DNA from: an uncultured Flavobacteriales bacterium
GTDB lineage: Bacteria > Bacteroidota > Bacteroidia > Flavobacteriales > Crocinitomicaceae
DNA length: 8,349 nucleotides
Assembly: GCA_946886545.1 (NCBI GenBank)
Contig: CAMPIU010000116.1
Coordinates: forward strand, 1 to 8,349
Reading direction: 5' to 3'
Position 1 is the first letter of the stretch. Every line of letters begins with the position of its first letter. The position numbers were made by a program, and so were the translations under genes. Below the pieces are notes generated by a model, which was not told the origin of the DNA, did not search any database, and worked only from the letters and a program-made list of their open reading frames with translations. Of this stretch, positions 1 through 6,119 are shown in pieces.

Positions 1-165
1 CGTTTTATGACCTTGATAAGGAACATTACTTCCATTCACCTGGAATGCGACCCGAGTATTCCCTAAGTGATCGTATAAGAAGAAGGTCGCTTCATCCGGT
101 TGGATCTTTTCCAATGGAGTAGTTGAGCCGGCAGTCACTCGTGCCACGCGGTACGTTTCATGCAT
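1..165 (-). pseudogene. RHS-repeat core fragment, partial and probably degraded
   Basis: On the - strand a 55-codon open frame runs from an ATG at 165 off the left edge of the window. It contains the motif YDHLGNTRV (residues 31-39, about positions 75-49), which is the hallmark of the RHS repeat-associated core domain found in large secreted or surface polymorphic toxins and wall-associated proteins. The residues before it (FFL) and after it (AFQVNG) fit the same family. An in-frame TGA lies just 8 codons upstream of the ATG, so this cannot be the interior of an intact large RHS protein unless a frameshift is present. Coding-like sequence in other frames lies upstream (separate entry). The downstream part is outside the window, so it is unknown whether the rest is intact. 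Family assignment is fairly secure from the motif; calling it a pseudogene is inference. Confidence 0.55.
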
Positions 166-380
166 TGGTTTCTTGTGTTCCCTGGATCACTTGAACCAGA
201 GTCACCTGGTGTGGCTAAGATCCGCGCATATAGCATCTGAATTGTTGTAAATCTGAATACCCTGTTGTTTGTTGATTGGAGTAATGGTTTCGTGAGGCTG
301 CAGTTATTCTATAATATTTAGGACTGGCCTTGATGGCTTTTTCATCTTCTTCTGTGCTTTTTTCATCTCCTTTTGTAAAT
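166..380 (-). pseudogene. Frame-shifted coding remnant upstream of the RHS fragment
   Basis: No single frame is open across this stretch on the - strand, yet three successive frames give plausible protein text that could join end to end: KASPKYYRITAA (down to about 300), then PHETITPINKQQGIQIYNN (about 300-240), then ARILATPGDSGSSDPGNTR (about 227-171), followed by the frame of the RHS fragment (KKPMHETYRVARV). That needs about three indels in 150 bp. The reading fits decay of a once continuous RHS-type gene. A 70-codon frame at 427-215 covers only the first piece, and I do not think it is a gene in its own right. The protein pieces were judged by eye only, so this is a tentative call; consensus errors in the assembly are the main alternative. 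Confidence 0.3.
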
Positions 381-402
381 GACAAAACTAGAACCCTGTA
401 AA

Positions 403-448
403 CCACTATTTTTCCACAATTTATCATTTTTTACCACTTTTTACCACT
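403..448 (-). promoter_or_regulatory. Upstream cluster of GTGG boxes, putative distal MraZ site
   Basis: Read on the - strand, GTGG occurs at 447-444 and 437-434 (10-nt period), then at 417-414 and 406-403 (11 nt apart, 20 nt from the previous pair). The first pair is contained in AGTGGTAAAAAGTGG (448-434), an exact inverted copy of the sequence at 553-567 in front of mraZ. MraZ proteins are known to bind direct repeats with a GTGG or GTGT core at about one helical turn. Function as a second, facing MraZ operator is inference; the repeats themselves are directly visible. Confidence 0.45.
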
Positions 449-482
449 GTGCTTTAAAATCATAAAAAATCAATGAAATCAG

Positions 483-490
483 TATGTTTG
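483..490 (+). promoter_or_regulatory. Candidate Bacteroidota -7 promoter element for the dcw operon
   Basis: TATGTTTG matches the Bacteroidota sigma-ABfr -7 consensus TAnnTTTG exactly. It lies in the AT-rich gap upstream of mraZ on the correct strand. A clear -33 TTG element about 19-21 nt upstream is missing; only AT-rich sequence (CTTTAAAATC, 452-461) is there, so the match is half complete. If used, transcription would start near 497 and the mraZ leader would be about 105 nt, containing the inverted repeat and the proximal GTGG boxes. Confidence 0.4.
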
Positions 491-515
491 AATAAAATGT
501 TGTAACCTTGTGGTC

Positions 516-540
516 GTTGTTAACGTTAGAAGTTATCAAC
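516..540 (+). repeat. Imperfect inverted repeat in the mraZ leader
   Basis: GTTGTTAAC (516-524) and GTTATCAAC (532-540) are inverted copies with 8 of 9 positions matching, separated by the 7 nt GTTAGAA. As DNA this resembles a dimeric regulator site. As RNA, if the promoter at 483-490 is used, it could form a stem-loop with one internal mismatch. No run of T follows, so it is not a terminator. Its role is unknown. Confidence 0.4.
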
Positions 541-568
541 AAAGTGTAATTGAGTGGTAAAAAGTGGG
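541..568 (+). promoter_or_regulatory. MraZ operator-like direct repeats, three boxes at 10-nt period
   Basis: Three boxes recur exactly every 10 nt: AAAGTGT (541-547), AGTGGT (553-558) and AAGTGGG (562-568), with the GTG cores at 544, 554 and 564. This matches the known style of MraZ binding sites: TGGG repeats with 5-nt spacers in E. coli and AAAGTG[T/G] repeats in Mycoplasma. The boxes end 34 nt before the mraZ start codon. Autoregulation of the operon by MraZ through this site is the expected function and is inferred from the family. Confidence 0.65.
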
Positions 569-602
569 TTATTCTCCCTAATTTTACCCATTATTAATAG
601 CT

Positions 603-1064
603 ATGGCTGGACTTGTCGGAGAATTTGAGGTGAAGCTGGATGGAAAAGGAAGATTCCTTTTTCCTGCCGGTTTACGCAAGCAACTTTCTCCGGAAGCTCA
701 GGAACAATTCATGTTGAATAAAGGCTTTGAAGAATGTTTGACTCTTTACCCCATGAACGAGTGGGAGAAATTGTCAGTGAAACTGTCAAAGCTGAATTTG
801 TTCAAGCCACAAAACCGAATGTTTTACCGCTTGTTCCATCAGGGAGCAAAGCAAATCGCGCTGGATAATGCAGGTCGCGTTTTGATTCCGGTAATGCACA
901 TGGAGCGGGTGGGTTTGGATAAAGATGTAATGCTGATTGCATACAACGACCGAATTGAGATCTGGGACAAGTCTAAGTATTTCCAACTGATTGATGGAAA
1001 CATGGCTGATTTTGCTGATTTGGCAGATGAAGTAATGGGTGATTTGGGGAACGATGACGAATAA
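603..1064 (+). CDS. mraZ: Transcriptional regulator MraZ
   Basis: A 153-residue protein of normal MraZ length with two SpoVT-AbrB-like (double-psi beta-barrel) halves. The first carries LDGKGRFLFP (residues 12-21, the DxKGR motif) and the second LDNAGRVLIP (87-96, a second DxxGR motif); these are the signature DNA-binding loops of the family. MraZ assembles into a ring and binds direct GTG-type repeats upstream of its own gene to control the dcw operon; such repeats are present at 541-568. The C-terminal tail (about 130-153) is acidic. The ATG at 603 is chosen because it begins the conserved N-terminus (GEFEVKLDGKGR) directly; no clear Shine-Dalgarno sequence precedes it, as is usual in Bacteroidota. 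It is the first gene of the operon and overlaps rsmH by 11 nt. Confidence 0.96.
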   Translation: MAGLVGEFEVKLDGKGRFLFPAGLRKQLSPEAQEQFMLNKGFEECLTLYPMNEWEKLSVKLSKLNLFKPQNRMFYRLFHQGAKQIALDNAGRVLIPVMHMERVGLDKDVMLIAYNDRIEIWDKSKYFQLIDGNMADFADLADEVMGDLGNDDE

Positions 1065-1980
1065 CGACGCGACATATCATGTGCCTGTCATGTTGCAGGA
1101 GTGTCTGGATGGATTAGCAATTAATCCGGATGGGATTTATGTAGATGTTACCTTTGGCGGCGGCGGACATTCCCGTGCCATTTTCGAAAAACTTTCTCCA
1201 AAAGGAAAACTGATTGTTTTTGATCAGGATCCGGACGCCCGTGCAAATGCGTGGGAAGCTCCGAATTTTCATTTCGTGGCTGCCAATTTTGCTTTTCTGA
1301 AAAATCATTTGCGTGTAATGGGAATTCCTGCGGTTGATGGAATTCTGGCTGATTTGGGTGTTTCATCTCATCAGTTTGATGATGCAAAGCGCGGGTTTTC
1401 GATTCGTTCCAATGAAGTGTTGGATATGCGCATGAATCAGGCGGGCGATTTTACTGCTGCGAAGATTGTTCAAACTTATGATGAGGAACAATTAGCTGCA
1501 ATTTTTAGAAAATACGGTGAATTGGACCATCCTTTCAAAACGGCTGTGGAATTGGTTAAAGCTAGAAATAAGGCTAAAATCAAAACAACGGGAGAGTTAA
1601 TGGAGGCTTTAATGCCGGTTGCTCCGAAGTTTAAAGATCATAAATTTTTTGCCCAGGTATTTCAGGCGCTTCGTATCGAGGTGAACCAGGAAATGGATGT
1701 GCTGGAGAAGTTCTTGTTGCAGACGCCTGAAGTGTTGAAACCGGATGCTCGTTTGGTTGTGATGTCTTATCATTCGCTGGAAGATCGTTTGGTGAAGAAC
1801 CTGATGAAGCGGGGAAGTCTGGATGGTTCTATTGAGAAGGATTTTTTCGGAAAAGTGTTGAAGCCTTTTGAAGAGGTGAATAGAAAGCCGATTCTTCCGG
1901 GTGAGGAAGAGATTCAGCGAAATACTCGGGCGCGTAGTGCGAAGTTGCGGATTGCTAAAAGGGTAGAAGATGGAAAATGA
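1054..1980 (+). CDS. rsmH: 16S rRNA (cytosine(1402)-N(4))-methyltransferase RsmH (MraW)
   Basis: The enzyme transfers a methyl group from S-adenosylmethionine to N4 of C1402 in the 16S rRNA decoding centre. Visible family motifs, numbered from the ATG at 1054 (308 residues, usual length), are HVPVML (9-14), the SAM-binding DVTFGGGGHS (31-40), FDQDPDA (56-62), DLGVSSHQFD (100-109), the QALRIEVNQE block in the middle helical domain, MSYHSLEDR (about 237-245) and the basic C-terminus with RNTRARSAKLR. An in-frame ATG at 1039 would add five residues, but the 1054 start places MTNND before the conserved YHVPVML and matches the family better. It overlaps mraZ by 11 nt and the next gene by 11 nt, implying translational coupling. 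All catalytic motifs appear intact. Confidence 0.96.
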   Translation: MTNNDATYHVPVMLQECLDGLAINPDGIYVDVTFGGGGHSRAIFEKLSPKGKLIVFDQDPDARANAWEAPNFHFVAANFAFLKNHLRVMGIPAVDGILADLGVSSHQFDDAKRGFSIRSNEVLDMRMNQAGDFTAAKIVQTYDEEQLAAIFRKYGELDHPFKTAVELVKARNKAKIKTTGELMEALMPVAPKFKDHKFFAQVFQALRIEVNQEMDVLEKFLLQTPEVLKPDARLVVMSYHSLEDRLVKNLMKRGSLDGSIEKDFFGKVLKPFEEVNRKPILPGEEEIQRNTRARSAKLRIAKRVEDGK

Positions 1981-2497
1981 GTACAGAGAACGGGAGGAGA
2001 ATCCAATGGATGCTGTACGCGGAAAATCATCTCGCGAAAAGTATTCTACGGAAATGCCCAGGGAAAAGGCAGCTAAAAAGGAGTCTGTAAAAAAAGCTTC
2101 CGCAAAGCCGAAGGTGGAAAATAGTTCTACGCCGAAAGCAAAAGTTAAACCGGCTGCAGCTGCAAAGCCACGTCGTCAGAATATTTTGATCCAGGTATTG
2201 AATGGAGAGATCCTGACAAGGGATTTTGTGTTAAACAATCTGACTTTCATCTTCTTCATTCTGCTCTTGCTGATGTTGATGGTTTCGAAAGGGTACTACG
2301 GAAAACAACTTCAAAAAGATATTACGGATCTACAGGCGGATGTAGATGCAAAAACTGCTGAATATATTGAGAACAAAGCGCGTTTGGAAGAATCGACTTC
2401 GCGTTATCGCTTGGTTCAGGCATTGGAGAAAAGAGGGTTGAAGGAGACTGTCAATCCTGCAAAAGTAATACGATTAAAGCGATCAGATAATGAGTGA
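1970..2497 (+). CDS. ftsL: FtsL-like cell division membrane protein
   Basis: A 175-residue bitopic membrane protein. Residues 1-70 form a charged, low-complexity cytoplasmic tail rich in Lys, Ala, Pro and Glu; a single hydrophobic span lies at about 89-106 (LNNLTFIFFILLLLMLMV); residues 110-156 are heptad-like and likely coiled coil; and the C-terminus has RGLKETVNPAKVIRL, like the end of Bacteroidota FtsL proteins. FtsL joins FtsB and FtsQ in the divisome subcomplex that recruits and activates FtsW-FtsI. Sequence alone barely identifies FtsL; position between rsmH and ftsI is the strongest evidence. The ATG at 1970 overlaps rsmH by 11 nt. A second in-frame ATG at 2006 (residue 13) follows a strong purine-rich GGGAGGAG (1992-1999) and could be the true or an additional start. 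It overlaps ftsI by 8 nt. Confidence 0.85.
   Translation: MENEYREREENPMDAVRGKSSREKYSTEMPREKAAKKESVKKASAKPKVENSSTPKAKVKPAAAAKPRRQNILIQVLNGEILTRDFVLNNLTFIFFILLLLMLMVSKGYYGKQLQKDITDLQADVDAKTAEYIENKARLEESTSRYRLVQALEKRGLKETVNPAKVIRLKRSDNE
1992..2008 (+). promoter_or_regulatory. Strong Shine-Dalgarno-like site before an alternative ftsL start
   Basis: GGGAGGAG at 1992-1999 is followed, after 6 nt, by an in-frame ATG at 2006-2008. It is stronger than any ribosome site visible before the other genes here. It would give an FtsL shorter by 12 residues, losing only part of the disordered tail. Since Bacteroidota rarely rely on Shine-Dalgarno pairing, the site may be fortuitous. Confidence 0.3.
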
Positions 2498-4595
2498 TAA
2501 AAAAGACTTGATGTGGCGGGCTTACCTGGTTTACATAGGTTTTTTCATCGCCTTGATTGTAGTGGTTGTCAAAACGATCATGATTCAGTCTGAAGGCAGT
2601 GCTTCGTTGTTTGCAGCTACAAAAGAGAAGATCCCAACCCGGACGGTGAAAAAATACCCGCGTCGCGGAGAGGTTTTGGATAGAAATTATACACCGCTGA
2701 TTACATCGGTATCGTTCTTTGACATACACATGGATCCTACTGTAGTGGATCAGGAAATTTTCGATAAGGAGATCAGTGACTTGTGCCTGGGTTTGAATAA
2801 GGTTTTTCGCGAAACTTCTGCCCGTGATTTTGAAAATTATATCCGCAAAGGAAGGTCGAGAGGAAGGCGGTTTATTACGATTAAACTGAAAGCAACAAAC
2901 GAGCAGCGGAATAGATTGAGGGAGTTGCCGATTTTTAAGTTGGGAAGGAATAAGGGTGGTTTGATTGATACGGAAGAGCATTTTGTGTCGAAAAGACCGC
3001 ATGGCGAAATCCTCAAAAGGACACTGGGGTATTATCGTGCAAGTGAGGGTGGCTCGAAAGAGTTGCGTGTTGGTATTGAAGGGGCTTTTAATGAGGTTCT
3101 GGCCGGTGAACCAGGGGAAGAGATCGAACAACGTATTTCTTCGGGATGGAAAAAGACGGGTAAAATGATTCGTGAGCCGATTGAAGGGGCTGATCTGATC
3201 ACTTCAATTGATATGGAGATTCAGGAAGTTGCTCACTCGGAATTGTATCGCCAGTTGAAAAACCAGGGAGCGAAAAGCGGTTGTGTCATTGTAATGGATG
3301 TAAAAACCGGTTTTGTTCGTGCAATGGCGAATCTGCAAATTGCTTCGGACGGTGATTACTACGAATTGTACAATCACGCAATCGGGACAAAAGAAGCTCC
3401 GGGTTCGACCTTTAAACTCGCTTCGTTGATGGCTGCTTTGGAAGATCAAAAGATCAGTCTGGATGATACCGTGAATGCGGTTGGTGAATACCAGTTTTAT
3501 AATTTGAAACTCACAGATTCCAATCCGTACGGTTATGGCCGGATCACGATTCGCAGAGCTTTTGAATTGTCTTCGAATGTGATAGCCCGGGTAATTAACA
3601 ACGCTTACCGCAAAGACCCGGAGGTGTTTATTGATCGCTTGCGTACGTTCGGGATCGGAGATTCACTTGGTGTGGCTATTCAGGGTGAACCCAGACCAAC
3701 GTTGCCTTATCCGGGAACAAAGAATTGGTCCGGAATTTCTGTTCCCTGGATGTCGATTGGGTACGAAGTGCGACAGACACCGTTGCAAACCCTGGCATTT
3801 TACAATGCGGTTGCAAATAACGGAACGCTGGTTCGTCCGCAGTTTATAGAGCATATTCGCCGGGGGCAACGCATTGTTAAAACATTTAAACCGATTGTGC
3901 TTCGACCGAAAATTTGTTCCGACAAAACCCTGCGTTCGATGCACCAATGTGTCAAAGGGGTTGTAAAACGCGGAACTGGTAGTGCTTTGAAGTCTGCTCT
4001 TTTCGATATCGCCGGTAAAACCGGGACCGCGGTAGTTCAAAATGAAGATGGTCGTTACGGGGAAGAGGGGAATAAGACCTACCAGGCATCTTTTGTCGGT
4101 TATTTTCCGGCAGATGAACCACTTTACTCTTGTATTGTGGTTGTTGCCGCTCCGTCAAAGGATATTTATGGGGCAACTGTTTCGGGAACGGTGTTTTCTG
4201 CTATTGCAAATAAAGTCTATTCCAATTCTTTGAATTATCACAAAGCAATCAATGAAGAGAAGAAACGGGTGGATGATGCGCCACTGATCAAGGATGGAAA
4301 CCTCAATGACTTATTAGTGGTGTTGAAGCGCTTGCATTTACCTTATCAAATGGATGCTTATAGTGAATGGTCTCGGGTTCGGACTTCAGATTCTCATATC
4401 TCGATCGTTCCCCGTAAGATTTCTTCAACTACAGTTCCGAGTGTGTCAGGTTTAACTGCGAAGGATGCGGTTTATCTGATTGAACATTTGGGAATGCATG
4501 TGTATGTCCGTGGAAGCGGAAGAGTAGTAAAACAAACAATTCCTGCAGGATCACCAGTGGTTCGGGGAGGATTAATGGAATTAATATTGGAATGA
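2490..4595 (+). CDS. ftsI: Septal peptidoglycan transpeptidase FtsI (PBP3/PBP2B-like) with C-terminal PASTA domain
   Basis: A 701-residue class B penicillin-binding protein that cross-links septal peptidoglycan together with FtsW. A short cytoplasmic N-terminus precedes one membrane anchor at about 12-32. The pedestal domain begins with RRGEVLDRN (58-66, the RGxxxDRN motif). The transpeptidase domain, about 255-575, has all three active-site motifs: STFK (306-309, catalytic Ser306), SSN (361-363) and KTGT (510-513). The region from about 646 to the end (TVPSVSGLTAKDAVYLIEHLG and onward) is one PASTA repeat. FtsI of E. coli lacks PASTA, but Bacteroidota and Gram-positive homologues often carry it. 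The ATG at 2490 overlaps the ftsL stop by 8 nt, and the gene overlaps murE by 4 nt (ATGA). No defects are seen. Confidence 0.96.
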   Translation: MSDKKDLMWRAYLVYIGFFIALIVVVVKTIMIQSEGSASLFAATKEKIPTRTVKKYPRRGEVLDRNYTPLITSVSFFDIHMDPTVVDQEIFDKEISDLCLGLNKVFRETSARDFENYIRKGRSRGRRFITIKLKATNEQRNRLRELPIFKLGRNKGGLIDTEEHFVSKRPHGEILKRTLGYYRASEGGSKELRVGIEGAFNEVLAGEPGEEIEQRISSGWKKTGKMIREPIEGADLITSIDMEIQEVAHSELYRQLKNQGAKSGCVIVMDVKTGFVRAMANLQIASDGDYYELYNHAIGTKEAPGSTFKLASLMAALEDQKISLDDTVNAVGEYQFYNLKLTDSNPYGYGRITIRRAFELSSNVIARVINNAYRKDPEVFIDRLRTFGIGDSLGVAIQGEPRPTLPYPGTKNWSGISVPWMSIGYEVRQTPLQTLAFYNAVANNGTLVRPQFIEHIRRGQRIVKTFKPIVLRPKICSDKTLRSMHQCVKGVVKRGTGSALKSALFDIAGKTGTAVVQNEDGRYGEEGNKTYQASFVGYFPADEPLYSCIVVVAAPSKDIYGATVSGTVFSAIANKVYSNSLNYHKAINEEKKRVDDAPLIKDGNLNDLLVVLKRLHLPYQMDAYSEWSRVRTSDSHISIVPRKISSTTVPSVSGLTAKDAVYLIEHLGMHVYVRGSGRVVKQTIPAGSPVVRGGLMELILE

Positions 4596-6052
4596 AAACC
4601 TTAAATGAAATAGCAAAAGCAACGAAAGTTACTCAGTGGAATGGTCCGGCTGATGTAAAGATCTCTGCGCTTGTTTCAGATTCCCGCAAGGCAGTTGCAG
4701 GAACGCTTTTCATTGCTGTGAAAGGCACGCAAGTGGACGCGCATGATTTTATTCCGCAAGTCATTGAAAAGGGTTGTACAGCGATCGTAGCAGAAAGAGC
4801 TGTAGAGGTTCCGGCGCATGTGACATTATTGCTTGTTCCGAATACGGCGATGGCTCTTGGTGAACTGGCGCATGCCTTTTACGATTATCCGTCTCAATCT
4901 TTGAAGTTGGTTGGTGTTACCGGAACAAACGGTAAAACCACGACTACGACGCTTTTACATGATTTGTATACGGAGTTGGGCTACAAGGTGGGATTGCTTT
5001 CTACGGTAGTGAACCTAATAGGGAAAGAGGTGATTCCGTCCACGCATACTACTCCGGATCAGATTGCATTGAATGGGTTGTTGGCGGATATGGTGGAGCA
5101 GGGTTGTTCTCATTGCTTCATGGAAGTTAGTTCACATGCTATATCTCAACACCGGATTGCAGGTTTGGTTTTCAAAGGAGGTGCGTTTACGAATATCACA
5201 CATGATCATTTGGATTATCACGGCACATTTAAGGAATACATTGCTGCGAAGAAAACCTTCTTTGATGAATTAACAAAAGATGCTTTTGCTTTGGTTAATG
5301 CAGATGATAAAAATGGAATGGTGATGGTTCAGAATACCAAAGCCAAAATTTCCACATTCGCACTGAAGAGTCACGCAGATTTCAAAGTAAAGGTTTTAGA
5401 GAACAGTTTCAGTGGTTTGCTTCTGACTGTGAATGGAATTGAATTGTGGACCCGGTTGATCGGAGATTTCAATGCGTACAACATTGCAACAGTATATGGA
5501 ATCAGCCAGTTGCTGGATTCCGATTCAACTGAAGTGTTGACGGTGTTGAGTAAGTTGGAAGCAGTCGACGGACGTTTTCAATTTACTAAAAGCGAAACGG
5601 ATATCACTGCAGTTGTGGATTATGCCCACACGCCGGATGCCTTGGAGAATGTCTTGAAAACCATTGAAAATATTCGCACAAGAAACGAACAGGTTATTAC
5701 AGTAGTAGGCTGTGGTGGCGATCGTGATGTGATGAAAAGACCGGAAATGGCGCGAATAGCTTGTGAATTAAGCGACAAAGTCATTTTAACTTCAGATAAT
5801 CCTCGAACAGAAGACCCTGCTGAAATTTTGAAACAAATGGAAGCCGGTGTCGGAGCACACCAAAGTATGAAGGTCCTTTCCATTTTGGATCGCGACCAAG
5901 CCATTAAAACTGCAGTTTCCCTGGCACAGGCAAAAGACATTATTCTGATTGCCGGGAAAGGACATGAAAAGTACCAGGAAATCAACGGGGTGAAACATCC
6001 CTTTGATGATTTCGATGTTGTAAAAAATTACTTCACTAAACTGAAAAAATAA
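4592..6052 (+). CDS. murE: UDP-N-acetylmuramoyl-L-alanyl-D-glutamate--2,6-diaminopimelate ligase MurE
   Basis: A cytoplasmic ATP-dependent ligase adding the third residue to the peptidoglycan stem peptide. The protein has 486 residues, as usual. The N-terminal UDP-MurNAc domain shows SDSRKA (29-34). The central Mur ligase domain has the P-loop GVTGTNGKTTTT (108-119), STHTTPD (150-156), EVSSHAISQHR (178-188) and HDHLDYHGT (204-212), with Lys220 in YIAAKK as the likely carbamylated lysine. The C-terminal domain has VVDYAHTPDALE (341-352), GCGGDRD (373-379) and DNPRTE (402-407). DNPR with Arg405 is the known determinant for meso-diaminopimelate over lysine, so the wall is predicted to be DAP-type, as expected for a Gram-negative bacterium. 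The start overlaps the ftsI stop by 4 nt; 67 nt separate it from mraY. Confidence 0.96.
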   Translation: MKTLNEIAKATKVTQWNGPADVKISALVSDSRKAVAGTLFIAVKGTQVDAHDFIPQVIEKGCTAIVAERAVEVPAHVTLLLVPNTAMALGELAHAFYDYPSQSLKLVGVTGTNGKTTTTTLLHDLYTELGYKVGLLSTVVNLIGKEVIPSTHTTPDQIALNGLLADMVEQGCSHCFMEVSSHAISQHRIAGLVFKGGAFTNITHDHLDYHGTFKEYIAAKKTFFDELTKDAFALVNADDKNGMVMVQNTKAKISTFALKSHADFKVKVLENSFSGLLLTVNGIELWTRLIGDFNAYNIATVYGISQLLDSDSTEVLTVLSKLEAVDGRFQFTKSETDITAVVDYAHTPDALENVLKTIENIRTRNEQVITVVGCGGDRDVMKRPEMARIACELSDKVILTSDNPRTEDPAEILKQMEAGVGAHQSMKVLSILDRDQAIKTAVSLAQAKDIILIAGKGHEKYQEINGVKHPFDDFDVVKNYFTKLKK

Positions 6053-6119
6053 GAGAAAGCGAAGCTTTTGATAACGTCAAGAGCTAACACTGACAATAAA
6101 GAATTTTAAATAGAAGGAC
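6053..6119 (+). promoter_or_regulatory. murE-mraY gap with a small GCGAAGC hairpin
   Basis: This is the only true gap in the operon. AAAGC (6056-6060) and GCTTT (6064-6068) form a 5-bp stem closed by a GAA loop, extendable by a G-U pair. The core GCGAAGC is known as an unusually stable mini-hairpin. It is followed by only a short run of T, so it is at best a weak terminator, attenuator or RNA-processing signal. No TAnnTTTG promoter motif is visible in the gap. AGAAGGA (6113-6119) directly before the mraY ATG is a poorly spaced, weak ribosome site. Confidence 0.3.

Noticed and set aside
215..427. A 70-codon open frame on the - strand upstream of mraZ as an independent small gene
   Set aside because: Only its middle part reads like protein, and that part joins coding-like text in other frames leading to the RHS fragment; its start overlaps the GTGG box cluster.
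533..541. TTATCAACA resembling a DnaA box
   Set aside because: It has a mismatch to the TTATNCACA consensus, is single, and is part of the inverted repeat at 516-540; there is no origin context.
1039..1053. Upstream ATG for rsmH adding residues MIWGT
   Set aside because: The family N-terminus fits the start at 1054, and the added residues are simply the mraZ tail read in another frame.
1149..1156. TACCTTTG matching the TAnnTTTG promoter motif inside rsmH
   Set aside because: It encodes the conserved SAM-binding motif (VTFGG), has no -33 partner that I can see, and is probably coincidental.
2451..3131. A 226-codon open frame on the - strand opposite ftsL and ftsI
   Set aside because: It lies entirely antisense to ftsI, which has full-length conserved motifs; the translation has no recognisable domain and looks like a codon-bias shadow.
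3663..4040. A 125-codon open frame on the - strand inside ftsI
   Set aside because: It is antisense to the conserved transpeptidase domain and has no family features.
5620..5985. A 121-codon open frame on the - strand inside murE
   Set aside because: It is a shadow of the conserved MurE C-terminal domain.
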